A DNA stretch of 23,102 nucleotides from a virus: positions 1 to 23,102 of IMG/VR virus record IMGVR_UViG_3300024520_000514, one strand, 5' to 3'. A program made the position numbers and the translations under genes. Positions 1 through 7,410 of this stretch are shown here, one piece after another (position 1 is the stretch's first letter; each line of letters starts with the position of its first letter). Below the pieces are notes generated by a model that had not been told where the DNA came from, did not search any database, and was given only the letters and a program-made list of their open reading frames with translations.

Positions 1-803
1 CCGCTTTTGTGGATCCCGTCTCCGGCGCCGGTAGCGCCATCGCCGCGGAAATTGACACCGCGGATCGCTCCGGTCCCCGTCGTGTGTGTCACGCCGGCTA
101 AGGCGCCGGCCGGGACTTGGACCGTGAAGCCGATCAGCGCCGCGCCGTCAGAGATCGCGACAATGTCCGCGAGCGCCGAGACGTCGCCGATCGTCGTCGT
201 CGTCCAATGATCGCCGATCAACGCCGCGCCGGCCGGAATAGTGAGGCCGCTCTCGGCGTAGACCCCGGGGCGCGCCCTCACAGCGTCGCCAGCGCCGGCG
301 ACGGCCAGCGCCGCCGCGACGGTCGCGAACGGTAGATCCGCCCGATCCGCCTGGCCGGTCCCGTCGTCGCCATAGCTGGCGTCCACGTGGATAACGCGAC
401 CAGTATCTAGCGCGCCGCCGCCGCCGGTCGGGACGGCCTCGAGGATCGCTTGTGCGAACGGCAGGAACAGAAGGCCGACGCTTTGGTGACCGTCGGCGTT
501 GTCCGGGTCGGTGCAGACGCCGGCGAGGAAGGTCGTCGCCGTGACGACCTCGGAGGCGAGTCCAATGGCGGTGTCGTAATAGACGAGTTGTCCAGGACCG
601 AAGGCGACGCCGCCGCCGCCGACTTTCGGGATCCGGTTCGTCCCGAAAACCCAGATCTCGACCGGCTCTGTCGATCCGGGCGCGCGGTCGTTAACAGGGA
701 TCCCGACCAGGTCGCCGACCCGGATCGGAGCGCCTCGAGTGCACCCGGCCGCCGGCGCCGCGATTGTGATCGCCTTGCCGGCGCTGATATAGGGGTTCGG
801 CAT
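1..803 (-). CDS. Partial: DUF2190-like domain fused to a beta-helix (possible head fibre)
   Basis: The gene starts at ATG 803, with AGGAG eight bases upstream and 17 bases after the fibre stop, and runs off the left edge with 267 codons open. Residues 1-115 resemble the DUF2190 capsid-decoration family: AGKAITIAAPAAGCTRGAPI, RVGDLVGIPV, PGQLVYYDTAIG, FLAGVCTD and a final strand SVGLLFLP. After a Gly linker, residues 133-267 look like a right-handed beta-helix of the DUF1565/pectate-lyase sort: VIHVDASYGDDGTGQ, DLPFATVAAALAVAGAGD, VRARPGVYAESGLTIPAGAA, followed by coil repeats. The same decoration-like domain occurs in the protein at 14650-15405. Position after the tail fibre would suggest a tail spike, but the N-terminal domain suggests attachment to the head. 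The C-terminal domain is outside the window. Confidence 0.8.
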   Translation of the reverse strand, partial: MPNPYISAGKAITIAAPAAGCTRGAPIRVGDLVGIPVNDRAPGSTEPVEIWVFGTNRIPKVGGGGVAFGPGQLVYYDTAIGLASEVVTATTFLAGVCTDPDNADGHQSVGLLFLPFAQAILEAVPTGGGGALDTGRVIHVDASYGDDGTGQADRADLPFATVAAALAVAGAGDAVRARPGVYAESGLTIPAGAALIGDHWTTTTIGDVSALADIVAISDGAALIGFTVQVPAGALAGVTHTTGTGAIRGVNFRGDGATGAGDGIHKS

Positions 804-820
804 TGTCGTTGCTCCTGGTT

Positions 821-3343
821 CTATGCGGCGCCAATGAGCACCCACGCAATAGCGTATCCGAGCTCCTCGTCGAACGCCTCGTCGATTCTCATGACCTCGA
901 GGCTTGTCACGGCCGGCGATACCCTGGCGACGCCGGGAACGGCCGACGCCTCGAGATAATCGCCGGCGGCGGCGCGGTCGTCGACGCGGATAGGAACCTG
1001 CCCGACTAGAGCGACAGTCGTCCACTCCTCCGGCCGTTCGAGGCGCGGGACGTACTGCGCCGCCGGGTCATAGTCCGGCGCGGTCTTGGGGAGGTTGCGC
1101 GTCCACTCACTAACCGTCCAAAGCTCGGCCGAGGCCGGCCAGTCCTCGACGGCGAGCGGCGCCGCCGACACGAGACCCTCGAACGCCTCGAGCGCCTGGT
1201 CGGCAGGCCACCGGACCCGGTCGGCGGGAGTCGCGATCGGCGCGCCGGACGTCGGCCCGTTGTAGCTCTCGATCCGCTCGAGCTCGAACACGACCGGAGG
1301 CCGGAGCAATGCCGCCGGCGGCTCGGGTGATCCGACGAGCGGGCCGGTGTAGGCGGCGCTCGCTACGATCTCGGGCCAGGTCACCCGGGCCTCGGTCCTC
1401 CCGACCTCATAGATCCTCGAGCCCTCCGGCCAGGCGGCGCGCTCGAGCGGCGCGTCGGCGGTCGGGCCATGGTACGCCTTTAGGCCCGGGATCGCCGGCC
1501 ACCGGACACACGATCGACGCTTCGGTAGCGCAAGGAGTTTTACATAGAACTGAGAGACGCCGGCCGGCGGGGGAATCGGGACCATGATCAGCGGCCCGTC
1601 ATAGGCCGGAACAGTCTTCCGCTCGATCCACCGGACGACCTCGAGCGGCTCGAGGGCGACCTGGTAAAGCCGCGCGTCGGCCGGGATCTCCATGCCGGCC
1701 GCTTCCTCGAGGGTCCCGTCGAACCCTGCCCTAGCCTCGACGGCCGGCCAGCGGATCCCCTTGCGGCGCCAGTCGTCCCACTTAACGTAATCGACCGACT
1801 CGAGCTCGACGCGACCCCACTTGTCCCGGGCAATCTTGCCGACCCAGGCGTTCGGCGCGGCATTCCCTACGATGCACGGGTTAGCAGACACCGACCGGAT
1901 CCAGGTGTCGCCCTCGACGGCGAGGCGGACCTTCGCGCCATCCTTCGACACCAAAGCGCCGACCGGGAGGACTCCGGGCGCTAGGTTCTCGAAGCTCTCG
2001 GCGAAGTCGGGCGAGCCAAGAATCGTGGTGTTCGTTAAGTGGAGGTTGCCGTTCGGAAGGTCAAACCTGAACTGTAGGTTTTGATTCGTCCCGTTGAACA
2101 CGATCGCGGGTCCTCCGGAGGCCCACCCGCCGGCGACGGCGTCGTCGTCGCCAAGTTCCCACTTCACGCCGCCGAGGCCGACCGCACGGTCGCCGGCGAC
2201 CCGCGCGTTATCAACGCCGATAATCGCGGCCTCTGTCACGCCGGCCGCGATGTTGCCGTCGTCGGTCGCGGCGCATAGCGCGTTGATGCCCTGGTTCAAG
2301 TCGTCGTCGGAGGCGACAGACACGGCGCGCGTGCCGCTCGTGATCCCCTTGCCGCAACCCATGCGGGCCGACTCGGCGCCGGCGGCGTTGCTGGCGTCGC
2401 CGAGGGCGGCCTTGCAGGCTATTACGGCCGTGTTGTCGCCAGAGGCACCGGCCGGCGCGGCGCCGCTTTCGCCTTCGGAGGCCGCAACAAAGCATTGTGT
2501 CGCCGTCAGGATCCCGGCGAGAGCGAACTTCGACGCGATAACCGCCGAGAACCCGGCGCCGATGTCGGCGTCGGTGCATGCTATCGCGGCCTGGTGCGCC
2601 TCGCCGGCGTCGAACAGGGCGTCGATCGCGCCGAGGGCGACCGAAAAGTCGGCGTCTAGGTCGAAGGGCCCCTGTGAAGCGATCGCGGCCGAATGCGAGC
2701 CGGACACCGTCAGATCATCAGACGCAATGCCGGCAGCCCTGGTACCGGACACTGTGACGTCGAGGCAGGCCGCGACGAGGCCATGAAGGAACGACGACAC
2801 GGTCGAGCCTCGAGCGGCGAGGGCTGCCGACTCGTCTCCGCTGACAAGCGTCGACAGGCCGCCGGCGAGGATCGCCGAAGTGTCGCCGGACACCGTGACG
2901 GAGCTCGAGCCGCCGACGAAGCTGTTCGTCCCGTTGGCGCTGCAACCAGTGGAGCCGCCGACCAGGGCGGGACCGGCGCCGCCGCCGCCGGTGGCAACGC
3001 AAGCCGTCGACGCGATCACGGCGCAAAGTGTGTTGATTACGTTGGACAGAGTCGAAGCGATCACGGCGCGGGTGTCCGGCGTCGACACGATCCCGGATGT
3101 CGCTGTGAAGGCCAGGATCGCCCGGACGCCTCGGACGACCTCGCCGACTTGCGTCAGGTCCGCCTCGGACAGGACGCCGCCGCCGATCGTTTCAATGATA
3201 TAGGCGAGTTCCTCCTGTACGCCGTTGAACCAGTCGTCGTCCGCAATGGTCCCAGGCGGCCCGTTTGAAAAGAACCCGGGAACCTCCGCGCCGGTCGGAG
3301 GCGGGAGGACTGCGACACTATCAGCGGCCTTTATTCGTTGCAT
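821..3343 (-). CDS. Tail fibre with C-terminal auto-processing chaperone (Peptidase_G2-like)
   Basis: An 840-aa protein. N-terminus (1-60): fibre attachment pattern FFSNGPPGTIADDDWFNGVQ. Residues 90-395: irregular repeats of the form G-x-x-S-A-V-I-A-S/C with SG(D/T/S) turns, like a beta-roll or solenoid shaft, and nine Cys residues. Residues 420-515: GSPDFAESFENLAPG, VSANPCIVGNAAPNAWVGKI and ARDKWGRVELE fit the intramolecular chaperone auto-processing domain (Peptidase_G2, PF11962). Residues 530-748: about six imperfect copies of a 38-43-residue WP/YxGP repeat. Residues 755-785 (PDYDPAAQYVPRLERPEEW, VALVGQVPIRV) look like the known end of the same chaperone family, so the repeats lie inside it. 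The start is ATG 3343, with AGGAG upstream. Host-binding role inferred from order and domains. Confidence 0.87.
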   Translation of the reverse strand: MQRIKAADSVAVLPPPTGAEVPGFFSNGPPGTIADDDWFNGVQEELAYIIETIGGGVLSEADLTQVGEVVRGVRAILAFTATSGIVSTPDTRAVIASTLSNVINTLCAVIASTACVATGGGGAGPALVGGSTGCSANGTNSFVGGSSSVTVSGDTSAILAGGLSTLVSGDESAALAARGSTVSSFLHGLVAACLDVTVSGTRAAGIASDDLTVSGSHSAAIASQGPFDLDADFSVALGAIDALFDAGEAHQAAIACTDADIGAGFSAVIASKFALAGILTATQCFVAASEGESGAAPAGASGDNTAVIACKAALGDASNAAGAESARMGCGKGITSGTRAVSVASDDDLNQGINALCAATDDGNIAAGVTEAAIIGVDNARVAGDRAVGLGGVKWELGDDDAVAGGWASGGPAIVFNGTNQNLQFRFDLPNGNLHLTNTTILGSPDFAESFENLAPGVLPVGALVSKDGAKVRLAVEGDTWIRSVSANPCIVGNAAPNAWVGKIARDKWGRVELESVDYVKWDDWRRKGIRWPAVEARAGFDGTLEEAAGMEIPADARLYQVALEPLEVVRWIERKTVPAYDGPLIMVPIPPPAGVSQFYVKLLALPKRRSCVRWPAIPGLKAYHGPTADAPLERAAWPEGSRIYEVGRTEARVTWPEIVASAAYTGPLVGSPEPPAALLRPPVVFELERIESYNGPTSGAPIATPADRVRWPADQALEAFEGLVSAAPLAVEDWPASAELWTVSEWTRNLPKTAPDYDPAAQYVPRLERPEEWTTVALVGQVPIRVDDRAAAGDYLEASAVPGVARVSPAVTSLEVMRIDEAFDEELGYAIAWVLIGAA

Positions 3344-3355
3344 GGTGGGTGGCTC

Positions 3356-3919
3356 CTACGCTGTCCAGGTGTGCGAGCGGATCGTGTGCGACGGCTCGAG
3401 CCGGTCGAACAGGCAGATCAAGCGCTCGCGGTCGTCGGCGCTCGTCGCGGCCGGACCGTCGACAAGCCAGTGATATATTGCATCAACGCCGTTTAACGGC
3501 ATACCGATCCGGCTCGAGCCCATGCGAAACGGGAGGCCGAAAGGCCAGATCGTAATCGTCACAGGGATCCCCATGGCGGCGGCTCGAGCTATGAAATAGT
3601 CCTTCGACTGTCCTCCAAGCGCCGTAAGTTTCGCCTCGAGGGCGAGGCGCCGGTCGGGCTTTGTCACAGGGATCGGCGCGCACGGATCCGGGAGGCCGGC
3701 GAAGCGTTCCCAGTCGGGTAAGAGCTCATCAGTCGTTCGAGGGTCCGCTTCCTCGACCAGGTCAATACCGCGACCGTCGATCCGCTCGAGCTCGTCGCCG
3801 AGTCCTAGCAGTAGGTTCCAGAGTTGCTTTGTTCGGTCGAGGATCCAGATCCGGCCGCGAGGAAGTAGACGCTCGAGGGCGCCGGCGTGTTCCTCTGCGT
3901 CGTGCGGTGTTAGCGGCAT
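3356..3919 (-). CDS. Baseplate/tail protein DUF2313 (Mu gp48, YmfQ-like)
   Basis: A 187-aa protein of the DUF2313 family, which lies between J and the fibre in Mu-like phages and makes the connection from wedge to fibre. Typical segments: LERLLPRGRIWILDR at the N-terminus, LLGLGDELERIDGRGIDLVE, EADPRTTDELLPDWERFAGL and PDPC. The C-terminal half contains ARAAAMGIPVTITIWPFGLP and a C-terminal LFDRLEPSHTIRSHTWTA. The start is ATG 3919, with GGAG five bases upstream, preferred over the adjacent TTG. The stop lies 12 bases before the fibre ATG. Confidence 0.94.
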   Translation of the reverse strand: MPLTPHDAEEHAGALERLLPRGRIWILDRTKQLWNLLLGLGDELERIDGRGIDLVEEADPRTTDELLPDWERFAGLPDPCAPIPVTKPDRRLALEAKLTALGGQSKDYFIARAAAMGIPVTITIWPFGLPFRMGSSRIGMPLNGVDAIYHWLVDGPAATSADDRERLICLFDRLEPSHTIRSHTWTA

Positions 3920-3931
3920 CAAATCTCCATC

Positions 3932-5071
3932 TCAGGCGAAAGTGATGAGACCCAGGGTCGGATAGCTATTGGTCGCCGACACGATGTCGTCCAGGCCGCT
4001 TCCGCCGTCGACGGCGTCCAGCGTGTGTGATTGCTCAAGTACCGAGGCGCTGATCGCTTCGCGGATAACACTGTTCTCTATAGTCCCCCCCGGCGCGCCT
4101 TCCCGCTCGAACATGGCAGTCAATGACGCCGTGACCTGTGACTCGGTCGCCGGGTCCCCGTTTGGCTGGAGCGTGATTGTTAGCGGGATCGGGTCAAGAA
4201 CCATTATCTCGGTATTGACGAGGGCCGTCACCGGGGCGCGCTGGATAATGTGAGCCGATACGGAAGTCCGCTCGAGCACGGTCGGGATCGGTGGTGTCGC
4301 CCCCCCGGACCCCGTCGTGAAGCGCACGACGACCGACCCGGCGCCGAGCTCGAGCGGACTTACGAACACCTTGTCGACGTCGACGCCGTGACCTGTGATC
4401 GCCGGGTTACCATAGCCCTTTGTCGTGTCGCTCTCGAGGGACCAGGCGACATAATCGGCGGCGGCTCCGCCCTGTGGCGGCGTCTGAACCCGCTGTTCGA
4501 GGCGCCCGAGAAGCCTGTCATCGGCCTCAACGTCGAGGCCGCCGGAAATCCCGGCGGCGCCGACCGTCCCCGGCGAGTCGACGCCGGCGATCGGCGTGAC
4601 GAGTGACACAAGAGTGCCGGGGTCCGCGTTGCCGAGGCTTCCCGTTTCGGACGCGGTCAGATCGACAGTTGCCGAGCCGCCGACCATTACTGCACCGGCG
4701 TCGGCCGTGAGTAGGGTTCCGTCGCCGTATTGAAACTCAGTCCCGATCGGGATCGCCGTCGGGTCGGCACCGGTGAACGTGGCCTTCCCTGTCGCCTGCG
4801 TCGCGACGTTCCGCGGGACGCCCCAGAACGAGGCCCACCGGTCCAGAAAGTCGGCCCTCGCCGTGTCCGGGATTATCTGGCGAGCAATGAAAGACAGGTG
4901 ACCGTGTATCAAGTGGGCGACACCAGACATAACGTGCGCCAGGACGAACAGGAGACTCCGCGTGAGGCGGGAATCGAGCCAGGTCGGGAACGAGGAGAGC
5001 CGCGTGTTCAGGTCGGTCTGAACGCGGTCGCGGATCTGGGCCAGTGTCGGACGTTGAAAGCTGTTAGGCAC
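3932..5071 (-). CDS. Baseplate J-like protein, Mu gp47-like
   Basis: A 379-aa baseplate wedge protein of the Baseplate_J/Mu gp47 family. The N-terminal RPTLAQIRDRVQTDLNTRL, HGHLSFIARQIIPDTARADF, DRWASFWGV and the next IPIGTEFQYGDG are typical, as are ASETGSLGNADPGTLVSLVT and GVDSPGTVGAAGISGG, and ADDRLLGRLEQRVQTPPQGG followed by AADYVAWSLE. The start is GTG 5071, with AAGGGG seven bases upstream; the additional 44 residues in the open frame upstream look like shadow. Its start overlaps the gp46 stop by eight bases. The stop is 12 bases from the next ATG. Confidence 0.95.
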   Translation of the reverse strand: MPNSFQRPTLAQIRDRVQTDLNTRLSSFPTWLDSRLTRSLLFVLAHVMSGVAHLIHGHLSFIARQIIPDTARADFLDRWASFWGVPRNVATQATGKATFTGADPTAIPIGTEFQYGDGTLLTADAGAVMVGGSATVDLTASETGSLGNADPGTLVSLVTPIAGVDSPGTVGAAGISGGLDVEADDRLLGRLEQRVQTPPQGGAAADYVAWSLESDTTKGYGNPAITGHGVDVDKVFVSPLELGAGSVVVRFTTGSGGATPPIPTVLERTSVSAHIIQRAPVTALVNTEIMVLDPIPLTITLQPNGDPATESQVTASLTAMFEREGAPGGTIENSVIREAISASVLEQSHTLDAVDGGSGLDDIVSATNSYPTLGLITFA

Positions 5072-5543
5072 TAGGAACCCCTTCCCATAGCCCCTCGAGG
5101 CGCAGGTCGAGATCCGGACGGTCGCCGCGTCGGATCGTGATATCGAGGCCGATGGCGTTCGGCCGGTTGCCAGCGTACCGAATGACCGAGCCGACCACGG
5201 CAACCTCGGTCGCGATCAAGTCCCGGACCAGGTAGGCCAGGGCGTCGGCCGCGTATCCCTCGGCGAGCGTCGCCGTTGCGTTGTTCGCCAGGGTCCGCTC
5301 GAGGAGCCACAGGAGCGAGCCGAGGGCGTCGTCGGCGTTGTTCAGGCCGTCGGCCCACCATCCCCTGCGATCGCCGTTGTCAACGGGAAGGGCGGCGTCT
5401 GACGGGGCGCGCCTGTCGGTGAACAGCGCGATAAGAACCGAGTCTCGAAGCGCGGTGTCCTTCGAGTCCTCCGGGTTCGACGCGAACAAGTCAAACGGTT
5501 CGCCCGGTAGGTTTTGCCCGTCGAGTGTCCAGGTGATCGCCAT
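5064..5543 (-). CDS. Baseplate protein, Mu gp46-like
   Basis: A 159-aa protein of the Mu gp46 / GP46 family, corresponding to the gp25-like wedge component. Family marks: LRDSVLIALFTDRRAPSDAA near 33-52, RRGWWADGLNN at 59, LGSLLWLLERTL at 74, LAYLVRDLIATEVAVVGSVI and a final strand pair with GLDITIRRGDRPDLDLRLEG. The start is ATG 5543. Unusually, no Shine-Dalgarno is visible and a 74-base gap separates it from the spike gene, the reverse of the overlap seen elsewhere in this cluster. It overlaps the J gene by eight bases. Confidence 0.92.
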   Translation of the reverse strand: MAITWTLDGQNLPGEPFDLFASNPEDSKDTALRDSVLIALFTDRRAPSDAALPVDNGDRRGWWADGLNNADDALGSLLWLLERTLANNATATLAEGYAADALAYLVRDLIATEVAVVGSVIRYAGNRPNAIGLDITIRRGDRPDLDLRLEGLWEGVPSA

Positions 5544-5617
5544 GGCGGGAGCATACGACCAGCGAGGCGATCTCGACCAGAACGACGAGGGCGACGTCGA
5601 CGAGTTCGCCGGCTACC

Positions 5618-6262
5618 TCAGTCGAGGGCGTTGACTTTCGAGCTTCCGGTCGTTGTTTCGCCGACCAGGTCGCGCGGCGACGACAGGACAGCGATCGTCC
5701 CGGGAACCAGGCCGTTTATGAATCCCTCGACCAGGCCGCGCCAGGTAGCAAAGGCGGCGTCGGTTACCGGCGTGATCTTCGTCTGGTCGCCGACGCGAAC
5801 GACGGCCTTCGTTGTCCCGGAGCCGTCCGGGTCGAGGCCGATCTCGACCGTGTTCCCGGCCTTCACACGGATCTCGACGGCGCCTCGAGCGACAAAGACC
5901 CGCTGACCTTGGTCGTCATACAGAGCCACTTCGCCGCCGATCAGGTCTGTCGGCCGGTGCCGGCGGTCGGTCACAACGGCGGCGACCTGGTGATCCCCGG
6001 TCCCAACCGTCAGCACCAGAGCCTCGGCGCCGCCGCCGTCGTCGTCCGGTGGTAGCGGCCGGCCGGTCAGTCCGATCGGCTCGAAGTGTTCGATCTCGTC
6101 GAGCGGGACGGGCTTACCGGCGCCGGCGGCCTCGGCGTCGTTGATATCAAGGGCCGCGGTAATCTCGCGACACATTGCGGCCTCGTCGACGGCCTCGACA
6201 AGGCCGCGCTCTACCATTCCTCGAACCAGCGCAAACAGCGGCGCCATATCTCGAAAACTCAA
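5618..6262 (-). CDS. Baseplate spike protein, Mu gp45-like
   Basis: A 214-aa protein of the Mu gp45 family, the trimeric membrane-piercing spike at the tip of the tail tube. The N-terminal 35 residues are helical; AVVTDRRHRPTDLIGGEVAL and YDDQGQRVFVARGAVEIRVK at about 95-134 form the OB-fold to beta-helix transition; the end, GETTTGSSKVNALD, matches the usual gp45 C-terminus. The family spike often ends in a metal-binding HxH point; none is visible here. I chose TTG 6262 because GGAG lies six bases upstream and TTGA overlaps the hub stop; the first ATG in frame is five codons later at 6247. Upstream in-frame residues are Arg-rich shadow. An Asp/Gly run (DDDGGG) lies near 73. Confidence 0.88.
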   Translation of the reverse strand: MSFRDMAPLFALVRGMVERGLVEAVDEAAMCREITAALDINDAEAAGAGKPVPLDEIEHFEPIGLTGRPLPPDDDGGGAEALVLTVGTGDHQVAAVVTDRRHRPTDLIGGEVALYDDQGQRVFVARGAVEIRVKAGNTVEIGLDPDGSGTTKAVVRVGDQTKITPVTDAAFATWRGLVEGFINGLVPGTIAVLSSPRDLVGETTTGSSKVNALD

Positions 6263-7410
6263 GGCGTCTCCGTTGGTAACCAGCCTCGGGCCTGTAAAGT
6301 CTGAAGGGTTAGTTGCAGACTGGCCAGGTCGGCCTCGTTCAACCAGACGCCGGCGGCCTTGCGCTTGCCCTTTTTCTTCGGATCGAGCGGGACGAAGGCG
6401 TCCGGCGGCGATAGGTGGAGCGTCGTCACGGCGCCGCCTGTTTTGTCGATGGCGAACGCGACCTCGGCGATCAGGAGCTCGCCGAACAGAGCGAGCCGCC
6501 AACAATCGACGTTAACCAAAAGGTTTGGACGCCATAGGTTGCCGGACGCTTGTCGCCACCCGCGGATCGTGACCTGAGCCTGGATCGACTTCGCCAGCCG
6601 GCCGGCCTGTTCCCACCGTGCGACCTCGCGACACCGGGCGCGGTCGGCTCGACCTGGCGCGTCCATTAACAGGAGCCGGAACCGCTCGACGGCGTCGTCT
6701 TCGACCGTCTCGAGCGTCCGAAGCTTGTTCCCGGTGTCCTTGTCCTTGCCCTTGCGCTGTCCCTTCACCCGGAGCTCGGAGAACAGGCCGGAGCCGTCAA
6801 AGGTCGCCGAGCCGGCGAGGATCCCACCGGGACCGATGGGGCCGAGCTCGAGCGCCGTCGTCGACTTGTCGGTCGAGACTCGGTCCAGGACCAGGGCGCC
6901 GATCGGGTTATCGTGGACCAGGAGCGCGTCGAGGCGCGCCAGTCGCTCGATCGCGTCGAAAGCGTGTTCGTTTTTGTTGAGCCTGAACCGCTGGATCTTG
7001 TTGGCGCTTCGGACGTTGTCGATCACGCCAACGGAGTATGGCGCTGCAATTTGCCGGGCGATCTGGGCGACGGTCAGGTTCGACCATGAGGCCGGCGTGC
7101 CCGTCGCCGAACAGTCGACCAGGTCGCCGGTCGCGGAACGTCCAGACACACCGGCCGAGGAGCTCGACGAGTCGAAGCTTGGCGACACTGAGTCGACGAA
7201 CCCGTTGACTACTTGCTCGGTGTCGAGGAAGACCTGGCAACGGGACAGCGGCCGGATCAAGATCGGGTTCGCGATATCGGGGACCTTCAGGGTCGTTTCG
7301 AACGCGAAGTCGGCGGCGGCGCGCTCGATCCCACTCGAGATCGACATTCGGGTAAAACCAGACCATTCCCGGGTCCCGACCTTCAGGCGGACGCGGTCGC
7401 GAGCGGTCAC
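6259..7410 (-). CDS. Baseplate hub protein, Mu gpP-like
   Basis: A 383-aa homologue of Mu gpP, the gp27-type hub that joins tube and spike. The N-terminus (VRLKVGTREWSGFTRMSISS) and the segments FEVxx-type strand (ADFAFETTLKVPD), VFLDTEQVVNGFVDSVSPSF, VSGRSATGDLVDCSA, WSNLTVAQIARQIAAPYSVG and LNKNEHAFDAIERLARLDAL are the family hallmarks. The C-terminal part contains strands around SIQAQVTIRGWRQASGNLWR and NLLVNVDC. The start is GTG 7410, overlapping the upstream TGA; upstream in-frame sequence is an Arg-rich shadow. A basic KKKGKRK run lies near the end and may be a surface loop. Its TGA overlaps a TTG that I take as the start of the spike gene. Confidence 0.93.
   Translation of the reverse strand: MTARDRVRLKVGTREWSGFTRMSISSGIERAAADFAFETTLKVPDIANPILIRPLSRCQVFLDTEQVVNGFVDSVSPSFDSSSSSAGVSGRSATGDLVDCSATGTPASWSNLTVAQIARQIAAPYSVGVIDNVRSANKIQRFRLNKNEHAFDAIERLARLDALLVHDNPIGALVLDRVSTDKSTTALELGPIGPGGILAGSATFDGSGLFSELRVKGQRKGKDKDTGNKLRTLETVEDDAVERFRLLLMDAPGRADRARCREVARWEQAGRLAKSIQAQVTIRGWRQASGNLWRPNLLVNVDCWRLALFGELLIAEVAFAIDKTGGAVTTLHLSPPDAFVPLDPKKKGKRKAAGVWLNEADLASLQLTLQTLQARGWLPTETP

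Noticed and set aside
2094-2786. 230-codon plus-strand ORF, Ala/Pro/Ser-rich, opposite the fibre shaft
   Set aside because: It mirrors the repeat sequence of the fibre gene; no start signal and no known pattern.
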